Of a DNA stretch of 64,000 nt, positions 10,396 through 19,460 are shown piece by piece. The first letter of the stretch is position 1. Every line of letters starts with the position of its first letter. The stretch is taken from contig CBDDCC010000015.1 in NCBI GenBank assembly GCA_965225935.1, positions 124,001-188,000 of the forward strand, written 5' to 3'. The position numbers and the translations under genes are program-made. This stretch comes from CALJXB01 sp965225935 (GTDB lineage Bacteria > Pseudomonadota > Alphaproteobacteria > Kiloniellales > JAKSDN01). The notes below the pieces were generated by a model. That model was not told where the DNA came from. It saw nothing but the letters and a program-made list of their open reading frames with translations, and searched no databases.

Positions 10396-11028
10396 ATGGC
10401 GGGGCGTTTCATCACGTTCGAAGGCGGGGAGGGGGCCGGCAAGTCGACCCACGTGGCCCGCCTGGCCGAGGCGCTCAGGGCGACCGGAAAGTCGGTGATC
10501 GAGACCCGCGAGCCGGGGGGCAGCCCGGGCGCCGAGGAGATCCGCGCGCTGCTGGTGCACGGCGACGTCGGTCGCTGGGACCCCATGACCGAGGCGCTGC
10601 TCCACTTCGCTGCCCGCCACGACCACGTGAAGCGGGTGGTCCGGCCGGCGCTCGAAGCGGGCGACTGGGTGGTCTGCGACCGCTTCGCCGATTCCACCAT
10701 GGCCTATCAGGGCTACGGGCACCGCCTGGGCCGCTCGCCCATCGAGCAGCTCTATGCGCTCGCCGTCGGCGACCTCGAGCCCGACCTGACGCTGATCCTG
10801 GACCTGCCGGTGGACGTCGGCCTGGAGCGCGCCAAGAGCCGCGGCGGCGCCACCCGCTACGAGCGCATGGACAAGGCCTTCCACGAACGCCTGCGCAAGG
10901 GCTTCCTCGAGATCGCGGCTCGGACGCCCGAGCGCTCCGTGGTGATCGACGCCGCGCCCGCGTTGGAGGAAGTCGAGGCCGCGGTGCTGGCGGCGGTGCG
11001 CGCGCGCTTGGAGCCGGTGCTGCCATGA
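10396..11028 (+). CDS. tmk: Thymidylate kinase
   Basis: 210-aa cytosolic kinase that phosphorylates dTMP to dTDP. The P-loop GGEGAGKST lies at residues 10-18, and the DR(F/Y)xxS-type motif CDRFADSTMAYQG is present. The start ATG at 10396 has AGGATC 9 nt upstream; an upstream TTG at 10360 would add 12 residues before a domain that already starts at residue 4, so it was rejected. It overlaps holB by 4 nt (ATGA), the usual tmk-holB-metG-tatD order. Confidence 0.96.
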   Translation: MAGRFITFEGGEGAGKSTHVARLAEALRATGKSVIETREPGGSPGAEEIRALLVHGDVGRWDPMTEALLHFAARHDHVKRVVRPALEAGDWVVCDRFADSTMAYQGYGHRLGRSPIEQLYALAVGDLEPDLTLILDLPVDVGLERAKSRGGATRYERMDKAFHERLRKGFLEIAARTPERSVVIDAAPALEEVEAAVLAAVRARLEPVLP

Positions 11029-12194
11029 GCGGCGAGACAGCGGACCGGTCGGCTCTGCCCGCACCCCGTGCCAATCCCGAGCTGCTGGGGCAAGAGGCGG
11101 CGGAGCGGGTGCTGGCGCGCGCCGCCGAAACCGGGAGGCTGCCCCACGCCTGGCTGCTGACCGGACCGCGGGGCGTCGGCAAGGCGACCCTCGCCTTCCG
11201 CTTCGCCCGCTATCTGCTGGCCCAGGGTTCGGGACCGGAGGGGGCCGGGGCCGCCGATGAGCCGGGCCTGTTCGGCGAAGCCGCCGAGCCGGCGGAGGCA
11301 CACGTGGCAGGCCTGGCTATACCGCCCGAGCATCCCGTGTTCCGCCGGACCGCCGCGGGCGGGCATCCGGATCTCATGGTGCTGGAGCTCCAGGCCAACC
11401 CTAAGACCGGCAAGCCGCGCAGCGAGATCACCGTCGACCAGGTGCGCCGGGCCAACGAGTTCCTGCGCCTGACCCCGGCCGAGGGCGGCTGGCGGGTGGT
11501 CGTGGTGGACAGCGCCGACGCGCTCAACCCCAACGCCGCCAATGCCCTTTTGAAGGTCTTGGAGGAGCCCTCGCGCCAGTCCCTGCTGCTGCTGGTGAGC
11601 CACGCGCCGGGCCGTCTCCTGCCCACCATCCGCTCGCGCTGCTGCCACCTGGCGCTGGCGCCGCTGGGCGAGGCGGAAGTGGCGGGGCTGCTGGAGCGGG
11701 CTGCGCCGGAGCTGGCACCGGAGGACGCCGCGGCGCTCGCGCGCCTCGCCGACGGCAGCATCGGCCGCGCCTTGGAGCTGGCCGAGACCGGCGGGCTGGA
11801 GCTCTACGGCGAGCTGGTGGGGCTGCTCTCGGGCCTGGGCGGAGAGGGGGGGCAGCCGCCCGCGGGCTTCGACACCAAGCGCCTGCACGGCTTCACCGAC
11901 CGTCTGTCGCGGGGCGCCGACGCAAGCGCCTTCAAGGCCGGCCGGGACCTGCTGCTCTGGTGGCTGGCGCGGGTCCTGCGGGCTCGCACGCTCGGCCGCG
12001 CGCCGGCCGAGGTCACGGCCGGAGAGGGGGCCGTCGTCACGGGCCTGGCCGCGCGGGGCAGTCTTGCGGAATGGATCGCGCTGTGGGACAAGGTCAGCCA
12101 ACTGATGGCCCGGGTCGAGACCGCCAACCTGGACCGCAAGCAGGCCCTGCTCGCGGCCTTTCTGGAACTTGAGGCGCTGGCGCGCGCGGAGTGA
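11025..12194 (+). CDS. holB: DNA polymerase III subunit delta'
   Basis: 389-aa clamp-loader component (AAA+ fold). It shows the Walker A-like GPRGVGKAT and the start of the partner interface (PHAWLLTG). The sensor-1 region VVVDSADALNPNAANALLKVLEEPS is typical of delta' and gamma/tau proteins. With the other subunits it loads the beta clamp at the replication fork. The ATG overlaps the tmk stop by 4 nt, implying coupled translation. The region near residues 76-100 (GAGAADEPGLFGEAAEPAE) is a longer insertion than in E. coli HolB, common in alphaproteobacteria. Confidence 0.93.
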   Translation: MSGETADRSALPAPRANPELLGQEAAERVLARAAETGRLPHAWLLTGPRGVGKATLAFRFARYLLAQGSGPEGAGAADEPGLFGEAAEPAEAHVAGLAIPPEHPVFRRTAAGGHPDLMVLELQANPKTGKPRSEITVDQVRRANEFLRLTPAEGGWRVVVVDSADALNPNAANALLKVLEEPSRQSLLLLVSHAPGRLLPTIRSRCCHLALAPLGEAEVAGLLERAAPELAPEDAAALARLADGSIGRALELAETGGLELYGELVGLLSGLGGEGGQPPAGFDTKRLHGFTDRLSRGADASAFKAGRDLLLWWLARVLRARTLGRAPAEVTAGEGAVVTGLAARGSLAEWIALWDKVSQLMARVETANLDRKQALLAAFLELEALARAE

Positions 12195-12280
12195 CCCCGA
12201 CGGGCCTCCCCGCCGCGATGGGGGCGGCGGTGCGGGAACCGAGCTCGCGGGACGGCCGGACTGATACGGATGACAGCCCC

Positions 12281-13840
12281 ATGCCGGCGCCGGACAAGAC
12301 CTACTACCTGACCACGCCCATCTACTACGTGAACGACGTGCCCCACATCGGGCACGCCTACACCACGCTCGCCTGCGACGCCCTCGCGCGCTTCAAGCGC
12401 CTCGACGGCTACCGGGTGCACTTCCTCACGGGCACCGACGACCACGGCCAGAAGGTGGAGAAGTCGGCCCAGGCCGCCGGCATGGACCCCCAGGCCTTCA
12501 CCGACCAGGTCTCGGGCAACTTCCGCCGCCTGGCCGAGGCCATGAACTGCTCCATCGACGACTACATCCGTACCACGGAGGCGCGCCACAAGCGCTCCTG
12601 CCAGGCCCTCTGGCAAAAGCTGATGGAGGCGGGCGAGATCTATCTCGGCAGCTACGCCGGCTGGTACGCGGTGCGCGACGAGGCCTTCTACACCGAGAGC
12701 GAGCTGACCAAGCAGCCCGACGGCACCTTCATCGCGCCCTCGGGCGCGCCCGTCGAGTGGGTCGAGGAGCCCTCCTACTTCTTCCGCCTCTCGGCCTGGG
12801 GCGACCGCCTGCTGGAGCTCTACGAGAGCCAGCCCGACTTCATCCTGCCGGAGACCCGGCGCAACGAGGTCGTCTCCTTCGTCAAGTCGGGCCTGCGCGA
12901 CCTCTCGGTCAGCCGCACCACCTTCCGCTGGGGCGTGCCGGTGCCGGGCGACGACGATCACATCATGTACGTCTGGCTCGACGCGCTCACCAACTACATC
13001 ACCGCGGTCGGCTTTCCGGACGAGGAGAGCGAGAGCTTCACCACCTTCTGGCCGGCGGACCTGCACATGGTCGGCAAGGACATCTTGCGCTTCCACGCGG
13101 TCTACTGGCCCGCCTTCCTCATGGCCGCAGGCGTCGCGCCGCCCAAGCGGGTCTTCGCCCACGGCTGGTGGACCAGTGAGGGCCAGAAGATCTCCAAGTC
13201 GCTGGGCAACGTCATCGACCCCTTCCAGATCGTCGAACGCTACGGCCTCGACCAGGTGCGCTACTTCGTGCTGCGCGAGGTGCCCTTCGGCAACGACGGC
13301 GACTTCTCGCACCGGGCGCTTGTCGGCCGCATGAACAACGATCTCGCCAACGACTTCGGCAACCTGGCCCAACGGGTGCTCTCCATGGTGGCCAAGAACT
13401 GCGACGGCGAGGTGCCTGAGCCCGGCGCCTTCGAGCCGGCCGACGAGGCGCTGCTGGGCTCAGCCCGTGGATTGCTGGCGCGTCTCCGCGAGGCCTATGA
13501 CGTGCAGGCCTTCCACCGGGCCCTCGAGGCCACCTGGGAGGTGGTGGGCGCCGCCAACCGCTACGTGGACGAGCAGGCGCCCTGGGCCCTGCGCAAGTCC
13601 GACCCGGCGCGCATGGGAACCGTCCTCTACGTGGTGCTGGAGACCGTGCGGCACCTGGCGATCCTCACCCAGCCGGTCATGCCGGACGCCATGGCCCGCC
13701 TGCTGGAGCAGCTCGGCCAGCCGGAAGATAGACGCGATTTCAGCGCCTTGGGGGACGCCTTGAAAGCCGGAATGAAACTCCCGAAGCCCCAGGGCGTGTT
13801 CCCGCGCTACCAGGACGAGGCGGCGGAGGCCCAGGCCTGA
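12281..13840 (+). CDS. metG: Methionyl-tRNA synthetase
   Basis: 519-aa class I aminoacyl-tRNA synthetase that charges tRNA-Met. The HIGH signature is HIGH at residues 22-25 and the KMSKS loop is KISKS at about residues 303-307. The core motif GTDDHGQKVEKSA is intact. It is the shorter form, without the four-cysteine zinc knuckle and without the C-terminal tRNA-binding domain. The start ATG at 12281 leaves 86 bp after holB; an upstream in-frame GTG-like start would add a non-conserved 30-residue leader. Confidence 0.96.
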   Translation: MPAPDKTYYLTTPIYYVNDVPHIGHAYTTLACDALARFKRLDGYRVHFLTGTDDHGQKVEKSAQAAGMDPQAFTDQVSGNFRRLAEAMNCSIDDYIRTTEARHKRSCQALWQKLMEAGEIYLGSYAGWYAVRDEAFYTESELTKQPDGTFIAPSGAPVEWVEEPSYFFRLSAWGDRLLELYESQPDFILPETRRNEVVSFVKSGLRDLSVSRTTFRWGVPVPGDDDHIMYVWLDALTNYITAVGFPDEESESFTTFWPADLHMVGKDILRFHAVYWPAFLMAAGVAPPKRVFAHGWWTSEGQKISKSLGNVIDPFQIVERYGLDQVRYFVLREVPFGNDGDFSHRALVGRMNNDLANDFGNLAQRVLSMVAKNCDGEVPEPGAFEPADEALLGSARGLLARLREAYDVQAFHRALEATWEVVGAANRYVDEQAPWALRKSDPARMGTVLYVVLETVRHLAILTQPVMPDAMARLLEQLGQPEDRRDFSALGDALKAGMKLPKPQGVFPRYQDEAAEAQA

Positions 13841-13859
13841 ACGGGCCAAGAGCAGGGCG

Positions 13860-14654
13860 ATGCTGGTCGATTCCCACTGCCACCTGGACTACCTGGAGGA
13901 CGAGGAGGCGCTCGACGCCGTGGTGGCCCGGGCGCGGGCCGCCGGCGTGGGGACGCTCGTCACCATCTGCACCCGGCTTTCGGAGTTCGAGCGGGTCGCC
14001 GGCATCGCCCGGCGCTTCGAGGACGTCTACTGCACCGTCGGCGTCCATCCCCACGACGCGGGCGAGGAGGGGCAGGAGACGCCCGAGCGCCTGATCGCGC
14101 TGGCGGCCGGCGACAAGGTGGTGGGCATCGGCGAGACCGGACTCGACTACTACTACGACAACAGCCCACGCGAGGCCCAGCGGCGCTCCTTCCGCGCCCA
14201 CATCGCGGCGGCGCGGGAGACCGGCTTGCCGCTCGTCGTGCACAGCCGAGACGCCGAGGCGGACACGGCGCGTCTCCTGGAGGAGGGGGCGCGCGAGGGG
14301 GCCTTCCCCGGCGTCATCCACTGCTTCACCGCGGGCCCGGCGCTCGCCGAGGCGGCCCTTGCCCAGGGGCTCTACATCTCCCTCTCGGGCGTCGTCACCT
14401 TCAAGAAGGCTGAAGAGCTGCGCCAGGTCGCCCGGAGCCTGCCGCTGGAGCGCATACTGGTGGAGACGGACTCGCCCTATCTCGCGCCCGTGCCCAAGCG
14501 CGGCAAGAGGAACGAGCCGGCCTACGTGGTGCACACGGCGGCTTATCTCGCCGAGCTCCTGGGCCTTTCGTCCGAGGAGCTGGCGCGCGTCACGACGCAA
14601 AACTTCTTCCGCCTCTTCGCCAAGGCCGCGCCCAGCGCCCCCTCGGCCGGTTGA
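13860..14654 (+). CDS. TatD-family metal-dependent hydrolase
   Basis: 264-aa TIM-barrel hydrolase with the TatD metal ligands: DSHCHLD at the N-terminus, GETGLDYYYD, VVHSRDA, HCF and ETDSPYLAP. TatD proteins are DNases or exonucleases in several bacteria; the exact substrate here is unknown. It lies 19 bp after metG on the same strand and belongs to the conserved tmk-holB-metG-tatD-MBL run. A downstream MBL-fold hydrolase follows after 25 bp. Confidence 0.93.
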   Translation: MLVDSHCHLDYLEDEEALDAVVARARAAGVGTLVTICTRLSEFERVAGIARRFEDVYCTVGVHPHDAGEEGQETPERLIALAAGDKVVGIGETGLDYYYDNSPREAQRRSFRAHIAAARETGLPLVVHSRDAEADTARLLEEGAREGAFPGVIHCFTAGPALAEAALAQGLYISLSGVVTFKKAEELRQVARSLPLERILVETDSPYLAPVPKRGKRNEPAYVVHTAAYLAELLGLSSEELARVTTQNFFRLFAKAAPSAPSAG

Positions 14655-14679
14655 GCGGTCGGGCCGGTTTGCGAGCGCC

Positions 14680-15462
14680 ATGAAGGTCACGATCCTCGGC
14701 TGCGGCGGCTCCGGCGGCGTGCCCATCGCCGGCCGCGCGCCCGGCGGCTTCTGGGGCGACTGCGATCCGGCGAACCCGAAGAACCGGCGGCGGCGGGTCT
14801 CGATCCTGGTGGAGGAGGGTGCGACCAGGGTCCTGGTAGACGCCTCGCCCGACCTGCGCCTGCAGATGCTCGACCACGACATCGTCCATCTCGACGCGGT
14901 GCTCTTCACCCACGCCCACGGCGACCACTGCCACGGCATCGACGAGTTCCGCAACATGGCCTACGCGCGCGGCGCGCCGATCCCGGCCTACATGGACGAG
15001 ACGACCCGCGCGCTGGTGACCCGGCGCTTCGAGTACGCCTTCGTCTCCAGCCACGACAAGGAGAGCCTCTACCGGCCGCTGCTGGACGACCGCACCATCG
15101 AAGGCCCGTTCCAGGTGGGCGAACTCGCGGTCACGCCCTTCGTCCAGGGCCACGGCCCCGAGACCACCCTCGGCTACCGCTTCGGGCCCTTCGCCTATTC
15201 GACCGACCTGGTGAGCCTGGACGCGGCGGCCTTCGCCGCGCTGGAGGGCATCAAGGTCTGGATCGTCGACTGCCTCAGGTTCGAGCCCCATCCGACCCAC
15301 GCCCATTTCGACCTGGTGATGGATTGGGTCGCTCGCCTCGGCCCCGAGCGCACGGTACTCACCCACATGAACCACCAGGTCGACTACGACGTCATCGCCG
15401 CCCGCTGCCCGCCAGGCGTCGAGCCGGCCTACGACGGAATGGTGCTCGAGGTTCCGGCGTGA
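14680..15462 (+). CDS. MBL-fold metallohydrolase, PhnP-like
   Basis: 260-aa metallo-beta-lactamase-fold phosphodiesterase-like protein. The metal site is T-H78-A-H80-G-D82-H83, with further ligands in VQGHG and YSTD, and a late histidine in THMNHQ. The N-terminal MKVTILGCGGSGGVP is typical of the PhnP/RNase Z-like branch that follows tatD in alphaproteobacteria. The start ATG at 14680 begins exactly at the fold. The likely role is hydrolysis of a cyclic or linear phosphodiester; the substrate is unknown. Confidence 0.9.
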   Translation: MKVTILGCGGSGGVPIAGRAPGGFWGDCDPANPKNRRRRVSILVEEGATRVLVDASPDLRLQMLDHDIVHLDAVLFTHAHGDHCHGIDEFRNMAYARGAPIPAYMDETTRALVTRRFEYAFVSSHDKESLYRPLLDDRTIEGPFQVGELAVTPFVQGHGPETTLGYRFGPFAYSTDLVSLDAAAFAALEGIKVWIVDCLRFEPHPTHAHFDLVMDWVARLGPERTVLTHMNHQVDYDVIAARCPPGVEPAYDGMVLEVPA

Positions 15463-15851
15463 GGCGCCGCCGTCCGGCGGTCGCTGTAAGTCGGGACGGC
15501 GGAGGTGGCGTCGGGTGCCTGAACTCTCGCGAAAGCCGAAGGGATCCGCGCCAAACCGAGGTCTGCCCCGAGCACACTATAATTTTCCATAATATACATT
15601 ATGCGCAAAACACAGGGCGCGCAGGGAAGCCGCCAGATCAGCGATTTTTCACGCCTTATCATATGCTTGCCGCCCCTTCCTGAAGCGAATGACGGTAGAC
15701 ACTTATTCCTCCCGACGATCATTCCGGGCGCACCGCCCGCGCCGACCCAGTCAACTTCTTGCCTCGCGCCGATCGAACGCCCGTGAATGTGACCATGCCT
15801 TTTGCCATGCTGCCCAGACGCGCAAACCCACCACGGCCCGACACAAGACAG
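15463..15851. promoter_or_regulatory. AT-rich intergenic region upstream of the epimerase gene
   Basis: 389 bp without a supported gene. From about 15570 the sequence is much AT-richer than its neighbours. It contains TATAAT at 15578-15583, and immediately after it an inverted repeat CATAAT-ATAC-ATTATG (15588-15603) that could be an operator. I see no clean -35 element. The region probably carries the epimerase promoter and may be part of a recently acquired segment. Confidence 0.4.
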
Positions 15852-16793
15852 ATGACAAGACGGCTCCTGATCATAGGCGGAACAGGTTTCGTCGGCTCCG
15901 CACTGATTCCCGCCCTCCTCGCGGACGGGCACGAGGTTGCTTTGCTGAATCGCGGCAGTCGCCTGGTGGCCGGCACCCGGCAGATCTGCGTCGACCGCAA
16001 CGACGCGGAGAGGATGCAGCAGCAAGCGGAGGAGTTCGATGCCGTCATCGACACCTGCGCCTACACCGGCCAACAGAGCGAGATCGCCTACCGGGTCTTC
16101 GGACCAGGCGCTGGTATGTGGATCCATCTCGGCAGCGCCGCTGTCTACCGCTCCGAGCCGGGACACCTGCCGAACGAGGACGATAAAATCGGCGGCGCGG
16201 AGGTTTGGGGAGACTACGGGCGGGAAAAATCTGACGCTGATCGGTTCTTGCTCGATCAGGCGACGATACCGACAGTGATCCTTCGCCCGCCCTATCTCTA
16301 CGGTCCCGGGAACGACATCGACAGAGAGACCTTCGTCTGGGCGCGGGTGCTGAGTGGCCGGCCGATCATTGTTCCTGGCGACGGAAGCGCGCGCCTCCAG
16401 TTCCTGCACGTCTCCGATCTGGCGGATGTAATCGGTCGTTTCCTCTCGCACGGCGGGACGTTGACCGGCGTCTACAACGTTGCTGCCCCCGAACTGGCGA
16501 GCGCGGAAGGCTGGGTCCGCATGCTCGCTGAGCTGGCCGGACAGGACGCGATATTGATTTCCGGCCGACGCTACGGCGGCCGATTTGCGGCGCGTGACTA
16601 TTTCCCGTTCAGGGATCACGACTGCGCCGTCGACACAAGAAAAGTGAGGGCGGCACTCGCCTGGGAACCGCAGTTCACGCAGCGCGATGGCTTCGCCCAG
16701 ACTCTTGCAAGTTACGACCGGCAATCTCTCGCCAGGATGTCACCGACCTCCGAAGCTGAAGCACAGATTGTCGCGCGTGCGGTGCTCCGCTGA
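15852..16793 (+). CDS. NAD-dependent epimerase/dehydratase family protein
   Basis: 313-aa extended short-chain dehydrogenase fold. The NAD-binding GGTGFVG is at residues 9-15. The catalytic Ser/Tyr/Lys set is seen as LGSAAVY and YGREK, with ILRPPYLYGPG typical of sugar epimerases or reductases. The ATG at 15852 is chosen because the Rossmann strand starts directly after it; in-frame ATGs upstream (15795, 15807) would add a non-conserved leader. Codon use is a little less GC-biased than in the flanking genes, and an AT-rich leader precedes it, hinting at separate origin. Substrate unknown. Confidence 0.85.
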   Translation: MTRRLLIIGGTGFVGSALIPALLADGHEVALLNRGSRLVAGTRQICVDRNDAERMQQQAEEFDAVIDTCAYTGQQSEIAYRVFGPGAGMWIHLGSAAVYRSEPGHLPNEDDKIGGAEVWGDYGREKSDADRFLLDQATIPTVILRPPYLYGPGNDIDRETFVWARVLSGRPIIVPGDGSARLQFLHVSDLADVIGRFLSHGGTLTGVYNVAAPELASAEGWVRMLAELAGQDAILISGRRYGGRFAARDYFPFRDHDCAVDTRKVRAALAWEPQFTQRDGFAQTLASYDRQSLARMSPTSEAEAQIVARAVLR

Positions 16794-16846
16794 CCAGGGG
16801 CGCAGTCTTTCCCGAGCGCGGTCTCGCCTGTAAGCTCGCCGCCGTC

Positions 16847-17689
16847 ATGAGCGCGCCTCCCAAGTCCGCCCGCAAAGCCGTGCCCGAGACCGCCGCCAGG
16901 TCCGCCAACCTGGAGCGGCTGCTGGAGGTCATGGCGCGACTCCGGAGTCCCGACGGCGGCTGCCCCTGGGACCTGGAGCAGAGCTTCCGCACCATCGCCC
17001 CCTACACCATCGAGGAAGCCTACGAGGTGGCCGAGGCGATCGAGCGCGACGACATGGCGGCCCTCGAGGACGAGCTGGGCGACCTGCTGTTCCAGGTGGT
17101 GTTCCACGCCCGCATGGCCGAGGAAGCCGGCGCCTTCGGCTTCGACGACGTGGCCCGCGGCATCGTCGACAAGATGCTGCGCCGCCATCCGCACGTCTTC
17201 GCCGACAAGGAGATCGCCGACGCCGAGGCCCAGACCCGCCACTGGGAGGACCTAAAGGCGGCCGAGCGCGCCGGCGCGGCCGCATCGAGCGACGCCGCGG
17301 CCAGCGCCCTCGACGGCGTGGCGCTCGGCCTGCCGGCGCTGCTGCGCGCCTTGAAGCTGCAGAAGCGCGCCGCGCGGGTCGGCTTCGACTGGCCGGAGGT
17401 CGCCCAGGTGCTCGACAAGATCGACGAGGAAGTGGCCGAGCTGAAAGCGGAGCTGGCGGAAGGTGCGCCGCCGGCGCGCCTCGAGGACGAGATCGGCGAC
17501 CTGTTGTTCGTGCTGGTGAACCTGGCCCGGCACCTGGAGGTCGACCCGGAGGGCGCGCTGCGCCACGCCAACCAGAAGTTCGAGCGCCGCTTCCAGGCCG
17601 TGGAGCGCGCCTTCGATCATGACCTCGCGGGCGTCTCCCTGGAGGCCATGGAGGCTGCCTGGCAAGCCGCCAAAGCAGATGGGAAATAG
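16847..17689 (+). CDS. mazG: Nucleoside triphosphate pyrophosphohydrolase MazG
   Basis: 280-aa enzyme with two MazG all-alpha domains. The first has the family motif CPWDLEQSFRTIAPYTIEEA and the metal-binding EExxE...DELGDLLFQVVFHA. The second repeats it as DEEVAELKAEL...DEIGDLLFVLVNLARHL. It hydrolyses (d)NTPs to monophosphates and PPi and can lower (p)ppGpp under stress. In many alphaproteobacteria mazG sits beside hflX; here it is 24 kb away. Confidence 0.95.
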   Translation: MSAPPKSARKAVPETAARSANLERLLEVMARLRSPDGGCPWDLEQSFRTIAPYTIEEAYEVAEAIERDDMAALEDELGDLLFQVVFHARMAEEAGAFGFDDVARGIVDKMLRRHPHVFADKEIADAEAQTRHWEDLKAAERAGAAASSDAAASALDGVALGLPALLRALKLQKRAARVGFDWPEVAQVLDKIDEEVAELKAELAEGAPPARLEDEIGDLLFVLVNLARHLEVDPEGALRHANQKFERRFQAVERAFDHDLAGVSLEAMEAAWQAAKADGK

Positions 17690-17733
17690 CCCATAAACCT
17701 ATTGAGGCAAGACGCTTTTCCTGGGGGGACTCG

Positions 17734-19161
17734 ATGAGCGATCAGGACCTCTGCTATCTCTCCGCGGTCGACGCGGTCGCGGCCTTCAAGGCCCGCAAGC
17801 TCTCGCCGGTCGAGCTGATGACGGCCCTGATCGCCCGGGCCGAGGCCGCGGAGCCCAGCATCAACGCCTTCCCCATGACCTATTTCGAACGCGCCCTGGA
17901 GCAGGCCAAGGCGGCGGAGGCGCGCTACATGAAGAGCGACGGGCGCCTGCGTCCGCTGGAGGGCATCGCCGTCGCCATCAAGGACGAGACGGCGGTGAAA
18001 GGCGAGATCACCACCTACGGCTCGCTGATCCACAAGGACCACCGGGACGAGGCGGATGCCTTCATCGTCGAGCGCCTGAAGCGCGCCGGCGCCATCTTCC
18101 ACGCCCGCTCGGCGGCGCCCGAGTTCTCCTGCGTGCCCTTCACCCGCTCGCGGCTCTGGGGCGTGACCCGCAATCCCTGGAACCCGGACTATACGCCCGG
18201 CGGCTCCTCGGGCGGCGCCGCGGCCGCGCTCGCCGCCGGCACGACGACGCTGGCCAACGGCTCTGACATCGGCGGCTCGATCCGCATCCCGGCGTCGGCC
18301 TGCGGCGTGGTCGGCTTCAAGCCGCCCTACGGCCGCGTGCCCCAGGCCGAGGCCTTCGCCTTCGACTACTACTGCCACGAAGGCCCCCTCGCCCGCACGG
18401 TCGCCGACTGCCGCCTGTTCGAAAACCTGATCGCCGGCCCCCACCCCAAGGACATCGTCAGCCTCAAGCCCAGGCTGCGCATCCCCGAGCAGCTGGACGG
18501 CATCAAGGGCTGGAAGGTCGCCTACTCCATGGACCTGGGCTACTTCGAGGTGGACCCGGAGGTGCGCAAGAACACGGAAGCGGCGCTGCAGGTCTTCCGG
18601 GATCTGGGCGCGACGGTCGAGGAGGTGGACCTGGGCTGGACGCTTGCCTGTCAGTCGGCGGCTCTCAATCACCTGGGCGCCGTCTTCGGCGCCTACATCA
18701 AGAAGGCGCTGCGCTACAACCGCTATGAGATGACCGACTACGCCCGCGGCTTCGCCGAGTTCGCCCAGACCATCACCACCGAGGATTTCCTCGCCTCCAT
18801 GAGCGTGGCGGCCGAGATGTACGCGACCCTGGGCCCCCTGCTCCAGCGCCACCACGTTCTGATCTGCCCGACCCTCGCCGTGCCCGCCGTCGCCGCCGAC
18901 CACACCGCCCGCGAGCGGAACTTCGAGATCAACGGCGTGCCGGTCGACCCCTACCTGGGCTGGTGCATGACCTACCCCTTCAACACCATGAGCCGCTGCC
19001 CGGTGATGAGCCTGCCCAGCGGCTTCGCCGCCAATGGCGTGCCGACGGGCATCCAGATCGTCGGCCGCACCTACGACGACGTCGGCGTCTTCCGCGCCTC
19101 GGCCGCCTACGAAGCCGCCGCCCCGGTGCTCGACTGGGCCAGCACGCGCCCGAAGCTGTGA
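17734..19161 (+). CDS. Amidase (amidase signature family)
   Basis: 475-aa hydrolase with the full Ser-cisSer-Lys triad of the amidase signature: K83 in AVAIKDETAVKG, the cis-serine in GGSSGG (158-159) and nucleophile S182 in GSDIGGSIRIPA. It cleaves an amide bond in an unknown substrate. A good ribosome site (GGGGGGA) precedes the ATG. It ends 299 bp before xsc. Because the next genes look like a taurine pathway, release of taurine from an N-acyl-taurine is conceivable, but nothing in the sequence shows it. A GatA role is unlikely since gatB and gatC are absent. Confidence 0.9.
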   Translation: MSDQDLCYLSAVDAVAAFKARKLSPVELMTALIARAEAAEPSINAFPMTYFERALEQAKAAEARYMKSDGRLRPLEGIAVAIKDETAVKGEITTYGSLIHKDHRDEADAFIVERLKRAGAIFHARSAAPEFSCVPFTRSRLWGVTRNPWNPDYTPGGSSGGAAAALAAGTTTLANGSDIGGSIRIPASACGVVGFKPPYGRVPQAEAFAFDYYCHEGPLARTVADCRLFENLIAGPHPKDIVSLKPRLRIPEQLDGIKGWKVAYSMDLGYFEVDPEVRKNTEAALQVFRDLGATVEEVDLGWTLACQSAALNHLGAVFGAYIKKALRYNRYEMTDYARGFAEFAQTITTEDFLASMSVAAEMYATLGPLLQRHHVLICPTLAVPAVAADHTARERNFEINGVPVDPYLGWCMTYPFNTMSRCPVMSLPSGFAANGVPTGIQIVGRTYDDVGVFRASAAYEAAAPVLDWASTRPKL

Positions 19162-19173
19162 GCCAGGGGTTCG

Positions 19174-19257
19174 CCACAGAGGCACAGAGACACAGAGAAA
19201 CACAGTAAAATCAAAGTATTATTCTTATCTTCTCTCTGTGTCTCTGAGACTCTGTGG
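19174..19257. repeat. Long imperfect inverted repeat (CCACAGAG type)
   Basis: The left arm CCACAGAGGCACAGAGACAC... (19174-19198) pairs with the right arm ending ...TCTCTGAGACTCTGTGG (19233-19257). About 23 of 25 positions match, around an AT-rich centre of about 34 nt (AGTAAAATCAAAGTATTATTC). It is a strong hairpin in either strand and lies between the amidase and xsc. Similar CACAGAG-type repeats occur scattered in many bacterial genomes; here it may also terminate amidase transcription. Confidence 0.75.
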
Positions 19258-19341
19258 TCAAATATTTGATCTTGCTTTAGCTATCCACAAGTGGACGAGG
19301 CATCGGCCGGGCTATTGCCTGGACCTACAGCGATCCCTGAT

Positions 19342-19371
19342 CTGGCTCTTACTGGCCCCTGCTGGCCCTGC
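19342..19371 (+). promoter_or_regulatory. Three phased CTGG direct repeats upstream of xsc (putative MocR/TauR operator)
   Basis: CTGGCTCTTA, CTGGCCCCTG and CTGGCCCTGC follow one another with an exact 10-bp period, about 90-120 bp upstream of the xsc start. The first two units match the pair at 25141-25160, in front of soeA, at 15 of 20 positions. Direct repeats on one helical face are what MocR/GntR-type regulators bind. The assignment is inference. Confidence 0.4.
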
Positions 19372-19460
19372 GACAATCCGGCCACTCCAAGGGAGCCGGG
19401 CGGCCGGAGGGGCCGCGCCTGGCGCTTGGTCTCCGCACAGCCTTGCGAGGGGAGGATGTC

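Noticed and set aside
10360..11028. TTG at 10360 as tmk start
   Set aside because: It adds a non-conserved leader; the ATG at 10396 has a ribosome site and begins directly at the kinase fold.
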